Shown here in pieces: positions 7,631 through 14,853 of a stretch of 64,000 nt of DNA. Below the pieces are notes generated by a model. It was not told the DNA's origin. It was given only the letters and a program-made list of their open reading frames with translations, and searched no databases. Position 1 is the stretch's first letter, and every line of letters starts with the position of its first letter. The position numbers and the translations under genes were made by a program. The stretch covers positions 5,580,001-5,644,000 of the forward strand of contig NZ_LT594324.1 of assembly GCF_900089605.1 (NCBI RefSeq), written 5' to 3'. The stretch is from Micromonospora narathiwatensis (GTDB lineage Bacteria > Actinomycetota > Actinomycetes > Mycobacteriales > Micromonosporaceae).

Positions 7631-8908
7631 TCAGCTCTTGCGGTGGCGGCCGACCGGCAGCGTCTGCCCGGCGGACTGAGGGGCTGGGCGTCGACGCAGG
7701 CCGAGCACCGCGCCGATCTGCGCGCCGACGATGCTCGCCACCGCCAGCACCGCCGAGATCGCCAGGGGCCGGTTGATCCCGTCCTCGGCGGTGATCCGGG
7801 ACGCGCCGGCCGCCATCGCCGGCGGCGGCCCGGCCGGTTCCACCGCTGTGGAGCCCGGCGTCCCGGTCCGCCCCGGCACCTGCGGGGACGCCGTAGACGC
7901 GTGCGGGGAGGCCGTAGACGCGTGTGGGGACGGCTTCGGCCTGGGTGCCTGCGGGGACGGTATCCCGGCGGGAGCCGGCCCGATCGCCTCCACCCCGCCG
8001 CCCGGAGCCGTCACCCCCGGGGCCGTCGTGCCCGGTGTCGTCGTGCTCGGTGTCGTCGTGCTCGGTTTCGTCGTGCTCGGTTTCGTTGTGCCCGGTGCAC
8101 CGCCGGGTGCGGCGGGGCCGGCAGCCGGCGTACGCGGGGCGGGCGCAGGACGGGCCGGCGGCTTGTCCACCAGTCGTCCGGCGGCGTGCCGGCGAGCCCC
8201 GTCGTCCACCGCACCCTCGGGAAGTTTGAGTAGCTGGCCGGGGTGGATCCGATCCGGGTCGGTGAGCCGGTTCAGCCGGGCCACCTCCTGGTAGCGCTCG
8301 AAGTCGTCCAGGTAGCGCTCGGCCACCTCGCCGAGGTAGTCGCCCTTCGCCACCCGGTACACGACCGGCTGAGCCGACGCCGACGCCGACGCGGACGCGG
8401 ACCCGGCCTGGACCGGCACCGATCCGGCCTGGGCCGGCGGCGCGGCCACCTGGACCGCCGGAGCGGCGACCACCGGTGCGGCGACGGTCGGGTGTGGCGC
8501 GGCCAGGGTGGCGGCGCTCGCCGCGGCCGGGCTCGCCGCCAGGATCAGCGCCACCGAGCCGACCAGCGCCGCGGCCGCCCGCTGCTGCCGGCCCATCCCG
8601 GGCAGCCGGGGGGCCGGCCGGCGCAGCGCCGCCGCCAGCAGCTCCACCAGTACGGAGAACGCGAACGTCGCCCAGCCGACCCAGCCCACCACGGCAAGCG
8701 CCCGCAGGAAGAGTTGCCCGTCGTCGCGGCTGGTCAGCGTCGTACCCACCTCGGCGAGGGTGGGCAGATGGTCGGGGAGGGGATTGCCGGCGAAGGCGAG
8801 GAGGGCGATCGGCCCGCCGGCCAGCACCGCGCAGAGCACGACGAGGGCGCCGAACCCGGTGAGGACCTGGCCGGTCCGCCGGACGGCGGAGCGTCGGGAT
8901 ACGGCCAT
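7631..8908 (-). CDS. LysM-domain membrane protein of the tad locus
   Basis: A 425-residue protein. Two N-terminal membrane helices (about 15-40 and 65-90) and a third at about 112-132 precede a LysM domain at about 186-233 (YRVAKGDYLGEVAERYL...RIHPGQLLKLP), which binds glycans such as peptidoglycan. After it comes a long Pro/Thr/Ser-rich linker with short repeats (T-T-x-P-S units and ASTASPH units) and a final helix near 380-400. Such LysM proteins are common beside actinobacterial tad genes and may anchor the pilus machine to the wall. The ATG at 8908 lies 16 nt after tadG, so it belongs to the same operon and is now cut off from the tad promoter by the 9433-13685 insertion. Confidence 0.88.
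   Translation of the reverse strand: MAVSRRSAVRRTGQVLTGFGALVVLCAVLAGGPIALLAFAGNPLPDHLPTLAEVGTTLTSRDDGQLFLRALAVVGWVGWATFAFSVLVELLAAALRRPAPRLPGMGRQQRAAAALVGSVALILAASPAAASAATLAAPHPTVAAPVVAAPAVQVAAPPAQAGSVPVQAGSASASASASAQPVVYRVAKGDYLGEVAERYLDDFERYQEVARLNRLTDPDRIHPGQLLKLPEGAVDDGARRHAAGRLVDKPPARPAPAPRTPAAGPAAPGGAPGTTKPSTTKPSTTTPSTTTPGTTAPGVTAPGGGVEAIGPAPAGIPSPQAPRPKPSPHASTASPHASTASPQVPGRTGTPGSTAVEPAGPPPAMAAGASRITAEDGINRPLAISAVLAVASIVGAQIGAVLGLRRRPAPQSAGQTLPVGRHRKS
8010..8097. repeat. Low-complexity 15-bp-type repeat in the LysM gene
   Basis: Units of the kind 'gtcgtgctcggtgtc' and 'gtcgtgctcggtttc' recur every 15 bp and encode a run of Thr-Thr-x-Pro-(Ser/Gly) on the minus strand. A second short duplication follows at about 7880-7925 (units 'gtagacgcgtg'). 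The repeats lie in the extracytoplasmic linker and are typical of slippage-prone wall-spanning regions. Confidence 0.7.
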
Positions 8909-8923
8909 GGCTGCCTTCCCTTT

Positions 8924-9424
8924 CTACGGTGCCCCGGTGAGCGCCCGTGCGGTGGCCTCACCGGTGACGGTGACGGAGTTGTTGAGGCCGAAAAGGCCGA
9001 GCAGACTGCGGCGGTAGGTGATGCGGACGCGTACCCGAATCTGCTTCTCGCCGTTCACCACCGGGAAGCTGACCTGGTGGCCGCTGACCCCGCCGGCGGC
9101 GCGCAGGTAGCCCGCGACCGCGTTTCGGGCACCCGCCTCGTCGATCTCCTTCGGGCCGCCCTCGATCGCCCGGGCCCGGTCGATGACCTGGCCACCGCTG
9201 CGGGCCGCCTCGGCGGCGACATTGTCGGCACGCTGCAACGACCGCAACTGCCCGGCGCCGTCGTACGCCAGGCTGATGATCACGAGTACGCCGGTCATCG
9301 CCACGGCGAGGAAGAGACTCACCCGGCCGCTCTCCGGCGCGCGCCGACGGGTCATCGGCGTGTCAGAAGTGTCACGGGTTTCTTCCTGGCCGGGTTGTCT
9401 TGAGCTGCCGAAGCACCTGGTCAT
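8924..9424 (-). CDS. TadG/TadE-like pilus assembly protein
   Basis: A 166-residue protein with an N-terminal transmembrane helix preceded by a charged turn (ESGRVSLFLAVAMTGVLVIISLAYDGAGQLR) and followed by QRADNVAAEAARSGGQ, the hallmark of the Tad/TadG N-terminal domain. The rest is an extracytoplasmic beta-rich part. The ATG at 9424 is preferred over the ATG at 9355 because it has a GGGAGG ribosome site and because, once the mobile element is removed, it overlaps the stop of the preceding TadE gene as ATGA. The insertion leaves this start and its ribosome site intact but separates the gene from the operon promoter. Confidence 0.85.
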   Translation of the reverse strand: MTRCFGSSRQPGQEETRDTSDTPMTRRRAPESGRVSLFLAVAMTGVLVIISLAYDGAGQLRSLQRADNVAAEAARSGGQVIDRARAIEGGPKEIDEAGARNAVAGYLRAAGGVSGHQVSFPVVNGEKQIRVRVRITYRRSLLGLFGLNNSVTVTGEATARALTGAP

Positions 9425-9432
9425 CGGGGCCT

Positions 9433-9438
9433 CCCGAG
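9433..9438. other. Left junction core CCCGAG
   Basis: First copy of the 6-bp sequence shared by both ends of the element. The bases on either side differ between the two copies (T and C here, A and A at 13679/13686), so the shared core is exactly 6 bp. On the minus strand it forms part of the GGGAGG ribosome site of tadG, which is therefore kept after insertion. Confidence 0.75.
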
Positions 9439-9453
9439 CACAGATGGGAGTTT

Positions 9454-9477
9454 CGACGGAACGTCGGGATTCCTGAC
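9454..9477. repeat. Left subterminal symmetric sequences of the element
   Basis: A small hairpin, CGACG (9454-9458) with CGTCG (9462-9466), is followed by CGGGATTCCTGA (9465-9476). The latter resembles, in inverted form, TTCAGTAATCCCG near the right end (13665-13677; two mismatches). These could be recombinase-binding arms. Confidence 0.4.
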
Positions 9478-9528
9478 TCGTTGTCGCTTGTGCAGACGTT
9501 GGCGAGTGATTCCTGAAGTGGGGCGACC

Positions 9529-10617
9529 ATGGCGCTGGCGGTGGTGCGGTCGATCGATGCCCCGCGTCGGCTGCGGACAGCGGCCGAGTTGGAGGACTTC
9601 GAGCAGGAGTTGGTCGATCAGTACGCCTTGGCGTCGGCTGGTTCGGGGATCACCGATCGGCAGATCGTGAAGGAGCGGTACGTACTGTTCGAGTTCATCC
9701 GGTTCCTTGGCGAGCCGGTGTGGACGTGCCAGCCTGGCGACGCCGACCGGTACCTGGTGCACCTGCGCAAGGATCGCGGGCTGGCTCCGGCGACGGTGAC
9801 GGGGAAGGCGTGGGTTGTTGCGCAGTTCTTCGACTTTCTGCTGACGCGGTACCAAGGAGACATCCACGCGCTGACCGGCCATGTGCTGGTGCAGCCGATC
9901 GACGAGTACAACCGGCCGCCGAAGCCGTACACGGCAAATGTGCGAGTTCCCCCGTCCGACGGCGAGGTAGAGACCCTGTTCGGCGCTTGGCGCGGGGCGT
10001 TGCCCCAGGCGCGTAAGTATCTTCCGGCGGCACGGGACTATCTGGCGGCGTCGTTGTGGCGCCGGGCCGGCCTGCGGATCACCGAGACCGCGATGTTGGA
10101 CATCCGTGACTGGCGGCCGGACCTGGGTGAGCTGGGCAAGCTGCACGTGCGCTTCGGCAAGGGCAGCCACGGCCGCGGGCCCAAGTCCCGAATGGTGCCC
10201 GGGATCAACTCGATCGGCGAGCTGCTGCAGTGGTGGCTGGTCGACGTGCGGCATCAGTTCGGCGACGACTGGGCAGACCCGCACGCGCCGTTGCTGCCCA
10301 GCGAACGTCGCGACCCGGTCACCGGCCGGTGTGAACGTATCGGCACCAACGCTCTGCGCAACGGCCTTGCTTCGGCGGTGCAACGGTGGCTGCCTTCCTG
10401 GCAGAGCCGGCTGACCCCGCACGGCCTGCGCCACTACTGCGCGTCGTCGCTCTACGCCCGAGGGGTTGACCTGAAGGCGATCCAGGAACTGCTCGGGCAT
10501 TCGTGGTTGCAGACGACCACTGGCTACATCCACGTGCACGACAAGCACATCGAGCACGCCTGGGCCGCGGCGAACGAGCGTGTGACGGCACGCCTGACCG
10601 AGACGACGAGGGGGTAG
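9529..10617 (+). CDS. Tyrosine recombinase (TnpA-like)
   Basis: A 362-residue site-specific recombinase. An N-terminal SAM-like core-binding domain (about 30-115) precedes the catalytic domain. All catalytic residues are visible: Arg in RAGLRITE (about 183), the His-x-x-Arg box in LTPHGLRHYC (about 297-303), His in ELLGHSW and the nucleophile Tyr333 in TTTGYIHVH. It cuts and rejoins DNA at the element ends through a covalent Tyr-DNA bond. Its length matches Tn554 TnpA. ATG 9529 is preceded by a purine-rich stretch (GAAGTGGGG). The following HTH gene starts 4 nt after its stop, and these two genes and the second recombinase form one operon. Confidence 0.94.
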   Translation: MALAVVRSIDAPRRLRTAAELEDFEQELVDQYALASAGSGITDRQIVKERYVLFEFIRFLGEPVWTCQPGDADRYLVHLRKDRGLAPATVTGKAWVVAQFFDFLLTRYQGDIHALTGHVLVQPIDEYNRPPKPYTANVRVPPSDGEVETLFGAWRGALPQARKYLPAARDYLAASLWRRAGLRITETAMLDIRDWRPDLGELGKLHVRFGKGSHGRGPKSRMVPGINSIGELLQWWLVDVRHQFGDDWADPHAPLLPSERRDPVTGRCERIGTNALRNGLASAVQRWLPSWQSRLTPHGLRHYCASSLYARGVDLKAIQELLGHSWLQTTTGYIHVHDKHIEHAWAAANERVTARLTETTRG

Positions 10618-10621
10618 GTCG

Positions 10622-10939
10622 ATGCGGTGGAACCTGCGGATGAAGGCTGCCGAGCGGGGAATCTGGAAGTCCACCGAGCTGCGCCGCCGGCTGGCCGAGG
10701 CCGGACTGGAGATCAGCGCCGGGAAGATGTCGGCGCTGTGGACCGGCACGCCGACCACGATCCGGCTCGACGACCTGGAGCTGATCTGCGCGGTGCTGGA
10801 CTGCACGCCCACCGACCTGCTCGTCTGCGAGGCGGACAAGGTCGCCGCACGACGCCCCGCCAAGACAGCCATCGCCTGCGGCGAGGCCACGCCGATCACC
10901 CCGCGGCTGGGCCGGACCCGATCGGCGCCACCGGTATGA
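10622..10939 (+). CDS. Small XRE/Cro-like helix-turn-helix protein of the element
   Basis: A 105-residue protein with a Cro/C1-type DNA-binding domain over residues about 1-70: WKSTELRRRLAEAGLEISAGKMSALWTG, then DDLELICAVLDCTPTDLL, which is the usual fourth and fifth helix pattern. The C-terminal 30 residues are unstructured and basic. It begins 4 nt after the first recombinase and ends with an ATGA overlap into the second. It may be an excisionase-like or regulatory subunit that directs the two recombinases, by analogy with the small third protein of Tn554; that role is inferred from position. Confidence 0.85.
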   Translation: MRWNLRMKAAERGIWKSTELRRRLAEAGLEISAGKMSALWTGTPTTIRLDDLELICAVLDCTPTDLLVCEADKVAARRPAKTAIACGEATPITPRLGRTRSAPPV

Positions 10940-12666
10940 GCAGACCCCGCGTCCGGCGATGCACCAGCTGCCGCACCACGCCGGTGGCCATGCCGCAGGT
11001 CGACTTCTGCTTCACCTGCTGGCCGGGTGGCCCGGTCATCCCGCCGCCATGCCTGCGCTGCGGCTCCCGTTTCGGCTACTTCGCCGCTGGGCTGTGCACC
11101 CGTTGCCACCCCTACGCCACGCCGCCGGTCGAGTCCTGCCGGGACTGCTACGCGTGGGGCGTGACCCGGCTGCACAACTGGCGGTGCCACGGCTGCAGCA
11201 CCTGGCGCGCCAAGTACAAGGTCGTCGGCGACTGCCGCACCTGCGGCCGGGCCACCATCCTCGGCGCCGAGGGCGTCTGCCGACTGTGCCGCAAGCAGGC
11301 CACCCTGGTCCGCACCGGCCGCGACAAGCTTGACGTTGTCGCTGCCAACCGCAACGGGCAGCAACTGTTCCTGGCCAACATGTTCTCCGACGGCAGCCGC
11401 TACCAGCCCAAGTCCACCCCGCCCGCGGCCGACCACCCGCCGCGGCGCCCTGTCCGACACCAGCAACTGCTGCTGTTCACCATGGAGCGTGACCTCGCCG
11501 CGTGCGGACGCGCCGCCATGCCGGCACCACCCGACCCGGCTTTCGCCGACGAGCTCGACCGACACACCCGCTGTTACGCCGCTGCCCGACGGTGGGGCAA
11601 GAAGCACACCGACGAGGCCCGCTGGGGCATCCGCATCCTGCTCGGTCTGCAAGACACCCCCGGCGCGGCCATCAATGCCACCGAGGTCCTCCAACTGCGC
11701 GCCGCCGGCCTGCGCACCTGGACCGTGCTCGAGGTCCTCGCCGACGCCGGCCTGCTGATCGACGACCGGCACCCAGCGTTCGACACCTGGTTCCACAGCC
11801 AGATCGAGGGCCTTCCCGAGCCGATGACCACCGAACTGCTCACCTGGTACCACGTCATGCGGCACGGCCGTCCCACCAGCCCGCGCCGACGGCCGCGCTC
11901 CGAGACCACCATCCGCCTGCACACCAGCTGGGCCCTGCCCACCCTGCGCGCCTGGGCCACCAGCGGACACACCACCCTGCGCGAGATCAGCAAGGACGAT
12001 GTGCTCGACGCCCTGCCCGCCTCCGGGAACCAGCGATCCACCGCCGGACAAGGACTCAAGTCGGTCTTCCGCGTGCTCAAGGAGCACAAGGTGCTGTTCA
12101 CCGACCCAACCCGCCGCGTCAAAACCGGCGAACACGCATCCCGCCAGCCCGTCCCCGCCAACCTCGACGCCATCCGGCAGGCCCTCAACTCCAGCAACCT
12201 CGCCCAAGCAGCCGTCGTCGCCCTGATCGCCTTCCACGGACTGCGCCCCGGACACATCCGCCGTCTCAAGGTCACCGATCTGCGCGACGGACGCCTGCAC
12301 ACCGACGGCCGCGTCATCGTCCTGGCCGAGCCCGTGCTCGACCGCCTCAACCGCTGGCTCGACTACCGCCACACACGCTGGCCCAACACCCTCAACGACC
12401 ACTTCTTCCTGCACTACCGCACAGCCTGCCGGCCCGACGCCGCAGTCGGCCAACGCTGGACCTGGCTCATCACCGGCAAAGGACTGTCCGGCACCGCGAT
12501 CCGCGAAGACCGCATCCTCAACGAAGCCCACGCCACCGACGGCGATGTCCGCCGCCTCGTCGACCTGTTCGGCCTCTCGGTGCAGGCCAGCACCCGCTAC
12601 ACCGCCACCGTCGACCACCCCGGTCTCACCGGTCCGACCGCAAACCGCGATTCCACCACCGGCTGA
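10936..12666 (+). CDS. Cys-rich second tyrosine recombinase-like protein (TnpB-like)
   Basis: A 576-residue protein. The first 125 residues hold eight C-x-x-C pairs (CTSC, CFTC, CLRC, CTRC, CRDC, CHGC, CRTC, CRLC), enough for four zinc ribbons. The C-terminal half looks like a tyrosine-recombinase catalytic domain: Arg in FHGLRPGHIRRL (about 435), an R-E-D-R stretch where His-x-x-Arg is expected, FGL in place of L-G-H, and a final Tyr in STRYTATV. Two of the usual catalytic positions are thus altered, so it may act with the first recombinase rather than alone. Starts at ATG 10936, overlapping the HTH gene as ATGA. The fold of the catalytic half is inferred from motif order. Confidence 0.75.
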   Translation: MSRPRVRRCTSCRTTPVAMPQVDFCFTCWPGGPVIPPPCLRCGSRFGYFAAGLCTRCHPYATPPVESCRDCYAWGVTRLHNWRCHGCSTWRAKYKVVGDCRTCGRATILGAEGVCRLCRKQATLVRTGRDKLDVVAANRNGQQLFLANMFSDGSRYQPKSTPPAADHPPRRPVRHQQLLLFTMERDLAACGRAAMPAPPDPAFADELDRHTRCYAAARRWGKKHTDEARWGIRILLGLQDTPGAAINATEVLQLRAAGLRTWTVLEVLADAGLLIDDRHPAFDTWFHSQIEGLPEPMTTELLTWYHVMRHGRPTSPRRRPRSETTIRLHTSWALPTLRAWATSGHTTLREISKDDVLDALPASGNQRSTAGQGLKSVFRVLKEHKVLFTDPTRRVKTGEHASRQPVPANLDAIRQALNSSNLAQAAVVALIAFHGLRPGHIRRLKVTDLRDGRLHTDGRVIVLAEPVLDRLNRWLDYRHTRWPNTLNDHFFLHYRTACRPDAAVGQRWTWLITGKGLSGTAIREDRILNEAHATDGDVRRLVDLFGLSVQASTRYTATVDHPGLTGPTANRDSTTG

Positions 12667-12750
12667 CCCGCCGAACCCCAGGACTTGATCTCCACACAAC
12701 CACCACAGCAACACCCCCACGCCGGGTCGCGACTGTGGTTTCCTGCTCCC

Positions 12751-13542
12751 ATGACCCCGCCCAGCAGCACCCTGCGCGCCGCCGACCAGATCGCCTACCT
12801 CGACCAAGCCGCCGCCAGCGATCCCGGGCGCCAATACAAGCAACAACTCCTCACGGCGCTGGACCTGCGCCCAGGCCACGTGGTGCTCGATGTCGGGTGC
12901 GGGCCCGGAACCGACCTTCCCGCGCTGGCCAACGCGGTCGGAGACAGGGGAGCCGTCATCGGCATCGATCACGACCCAGCGATGCTGGAGCAAGCCCAGC
13001 AACGAACCGCAGCGCACACACACGTCACGGTTCGAGCCGGCGATGCCCACGCCCTGCCACTCGACGACGCCAGCATCGACCGTGCCCGCACCGACCGGGT
13101 GCTGCAACACCTCACCGACCCCCGCCAGGCACTGGCCGAACTGCGACGAGTCGTACGTCCCGGCGGCCTGGTCGCACTGGCCGAACCAGACTGGGACACC
13201 CTCGCCATCGACGCCGCCGACACCGCAACGAGCCGCGCCTACACCCGCTACGTCACCAGCAAGGTGGTTCGCAACGCCGCTATCGGACGGCAACTCGGCC
13301 GACTCCTCAACGACGTCGGGTTCGAAGTCGCCTCCATCCAGGCCACCGTCGCCATGTTCCACGACTACCAAGCCGCAGACGCCATCCTGCGGATGCCCGC
13401 CGTCGCCCAGCGCGCATGGCAGTCCGGAGCCCTCGACGAGAACGCCGCCCGGACCTGGCTCACCAGCCTGACCAACGGCCCATTCCTGGCCGCCTTCACG
13501 TTCTTCACCGCCATCGGCCGCGTTCCCACCACAAACAGCTAG
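12751..13542 (+). CDS. Class I SAM-dependent methyltransferase (cargo gene)
   Basis: A 263-residue cytoplasmic methyltransferase of the UbiE/Methyltransf_11 type. Motif I is VVLDVGCGPGTDLP (about 46-59), followed by an acidic residue at the end of beta-2 (GIDHDP), RAGDAHALPL and the signature DRVLQHLTDPRQALAELRRVVRPGG. No substrate-specific part is recognised; the C-terminal half (about 170-263) is helical. It lies 84 nt after the recombinase operon, with its own ATG at 12751, as the only gene of the element without a transposition role. It could modify a small molecule or an antibiotic target; that is speculation. Confidence 0.9.
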   Translation: MTPPSSTLRAADQIAYLDQAAASDPGRQYKQQLLTALDLRPGHVVLDVGCGPGTDLPALANAVGDRGAVIGIDHDPAMLEQAQQRTAAHTHVTVRAGDAHALPLDDASIDRARTDRVLQHLTDPRQALAELRRVVRPGGLVALAEPDWDTLAIDAADTATSRAYTRYVTSKVVRNAAIGRQLGRLLNDVGFEVASIQATVAMFHDYQAADAILRMPAVAQRAWQSGALDENAARTWLTSLTNGPFLAAFTFFTAIGRVPTTNS

Positions 13543-13593
13543 GCGGCGGAATCCACCGTTCCAGCCAGCCCGGCTGACGCTCTCGCCATAGCC

Positions 13594-13682
13594 GGTTCCC
13601 GAACTGAAGCGCACCGATATGCTCATCACACGCCACCCACACTCGGGTTCGCCGCAGAACCTGCTTCAGTAATCCCGAACCC
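13594..13682. repeat. Right subterminal inverted repeats of the element
   Basis: GGTTCCCGAACTGAAGC (13594-13610) and GCTTCAGTAATCCCGAACC (13663-13681) are imperfect inverted repeats sharing GGTTC and ACTGAAGC. A GGTTC/GAACC hairpin (13645-13661) lies between. They abut the right CCCGAG core and may be recombinase arm sites. Confidence 0.45.
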
Positions 13683-14162
13683 GAGAGCTCTGCTCCGGTA
13701 ACTGTCAAGCGGGGACGTGAAGCTCGCCGAGACCCGCTTGCCGCCCGGCACTCCGGGCAGCCCCGGCGCTCTCAGGTCGGCGAAGGAGACCGTGCAGGCC
13801 ACCGTGACCGTGACGGTCGCCGGCACCCCGGGCGCGCTGCCGTACGCGGCGGCGAAGGTCGTCGCCCTGCCCTGTACCGAGCCGGCGAACGTCAGTGTCG
13901 GCGCGGCGGCGCAGTTCAGCCCCGACCAGTCGAGCTGGCGGCGGGCCGCGTTGGTGGCCGCGGTCCGACCGGTACGCGCGTCCCGAGCGATCGAGGCGGC
14001 CCGGGCGGCGTCGTGCGCGGCCGACTCCACCGCCTCGGCGGCCACGGCCGTCCGCCCGGCCACCCCGGCCAGCACCATCAGCATGATGAACGCCGGGGCG
14101 AGCACCGCCACCTCGATCGAGACCGAACCCCGTTCGCGCACCGGCCTCACCCCGTCGTCCAT
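13626..14162 (-). CDS. TadE-like pilus protein, 3' end altered by insertion
   Basis: A 178-residue TadE-family protein: charged N-terminus, then RERGSVSIEVAVLAPAFIMLMVLAGVAGR, a membrane helix with the Glu typical of TadE pseudopilins, followed by EAVESAAHDAARAASIA. The extracytoplasmic part ends at SPLDSYRSRALG. Beyond that point (base 13680) the frame runs into the mobile element, replacing the original last three residues (Arg-Pro-Arg) by fifteen foreign ones ending SVGGV. The fold should survive, because the change affects only the tail. Starts at ATG 14162, overlapping the previous TadE gene by 16 nt. Confidence 0.88.
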   Translation of the reverse strand: MDDGVRPVRERGSVSIEVAVLAPAFIMLMVLAGVAGRTAVAAEAVESAAHDAARAASIARDARTGRTAATNAARRQLDWSGLNCAAAPTLTFAGSVQGRATTFAAAYGSAPGVPATVTVTVACTVSFADLRAPGLPGVPGGKRVSASFTSPLDSYRSRALGFGITEAGSAANPSVGGV

Positions 14163-14629
14163 CGTTCGACCGTCCCGTGCGCGGTCTGGCGTACCCGGAA
14201 CTGGACCCCCGGGATCACCGACAGGCTGCGCCCGGTGACCGTGCAGGTGACCTCGGTGGCGGTCGTCGTACAGGTGGGGGGCGGCCAGTCGACGAGCCAG
14301 TCACCGGCGGCGCGCAGGTAGTTGGTGGCCCGGACCCGGCCCGTGCCGGCCGGGGCCTGGAGCGTGCGTTGGGCGTTGACCCCGGTCTGTGCCGCGTTGA
14401 GGGCGGTGGACCGGGCGACGAACCAGACGCCGAGCTGGATCGAGGCGAAGAGCAGCACCAGGATCGCCGGCATCACCACCGCCAGCTCGACCGGGTTGGC
14501 CCCCCGCTCCGCCCCGCCCTCGGCGAGCCGGCCACGGACGACCACGGTGATCCGCCCCGGGCCGCGCAGGCCGGTGGGCCGGCCGGCGTCCGCCGGCCGG
14601 CTCCGGCCCGTACGGGCGGGGCGGGGCAT
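14147..14629 (-). CDS. TadE-like pilus assembly protein
   Basis: A 160-residue protein with a basic N-terminal stretch, a TadE-type segment (ERGANPVELAVVMPAILVLLFASIQLGVWFVARSTAL, about 47-82) and an extracytoplasmic domain with two Cys (PTCTTTATEVTCTV) that could form a disulfide. TadE proteins are minor pilins processed by the TadV peptidase and needed for Flp pilus assembly. ATG 14629 overlaps the stop of the small upstream gene by one base (TGATG). The upstream extension of the frame reads through the neighbouring gene and is discounted. Confidence 0.87.
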   Translation of the reverse strand: MPRPARTGRSRPADAGRPTGLRGPGRITVVVRGRLAEGGAERGANPVELAVVMPAILVLLFASIQLGVWFVARSTALNAAQTGVNAQRTLQAPAGTGRVRATNYLRAAGDWLVDWPPPTCTTTATEVTCTVTGRSLSVIPGVQFRVRQTAHGTVERWTTG

Positions 14630-14829
14630 CACGGTGCCGTGTGCTTCGGGATGGCCTTCATCCAGTCGTTGGCCCTGGTCAGGGCGAGCGTGGTGACTGC
14701 CATGGCGACCGCCACCAGACCGAAGATGATCACTGCGGTCGGCACCGGGCTGTCGCCCCGCTCGGCGTTGCGCCGCAGCTCGGCCAGGCGGCTGGTTACC
14801 GCGACGTGCAGGTAGGTGTAGAGGCGCAT
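14629..14829 (-). CDS. Small Flp-like prepilin candidate
   Basis: A 66-residue protein with a polar N-terminal region (RLAELRRNAERGDS), one hydrophobic helix (VPTAVIIFGLVAVAMAVTTLAL, about 29-50) and a short polar tail (TRANDWMKAIPKHTAP). Its size and its position between tadC and the tadE genes fit the major Flp pilin, with Arg-Gly-Asp just before the helix as a possible processing site. The usual Glu-Tyr pair after the cleavage site is not obvious, so the pilin call rests on position and topology. A GAAAAGGAG-type ribosome site (minus strand, about 14834-14843) precedes the ATG at 14829. Confidence 0.6.
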   Translation of the reverse strand: MRLYTYLHVAVTSRLAELRRNAERGDSPVPTAVIIFGLVAVAMAVTTLALTRANDWMKAIPKHTAP

Positions 14830-14853
14830 CGGGTTCTCCTTTTCGGGGTGGGT

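Larger units (their letters stand above)
9433..13685. mobile_element. Tn554-like tyrosine-recombinase transposon inserted in the tad operon
   Basis: A 4.25-kb segment with four plus-strand genes (two tyrosine recombinases, a small HTH protein and a methyltransferase) set against an otherwise minus-strand tad operon. The 6-bp sequence CCCGAG occurs at both edges (9433-9438 and 13680-13685). Removing the element plus one copy joins the upstream TadE gene to three more codons (Arg-Pro-Arg) and a TGA that overlaps the ATG of tadG as ATGA, a typical coupling in this operon. That exact restoration fixes the borders. Two recombinases of about 360 and 580 residues plus a small protein, with no long terminal inverted repeats, recall Tn554. 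A classical insertion sequence or phage would look different. Confidence 0.85.

Noticed and set aside
9421..13629. A 1,402-codon minus-strand open frame across the mobile element
   Set aside because: Antisense to four genes with clear motifs (recombinase, HTH, Cys-rich recombinase, methyltransferase); its translation is low-complexity with no domain.
9433..13685. Prophage or integrative plasmid
   Set aside because: No structural, replication or lysis genes and no tRNA target; only recombinases, a small HTH protein and one cargo gene.
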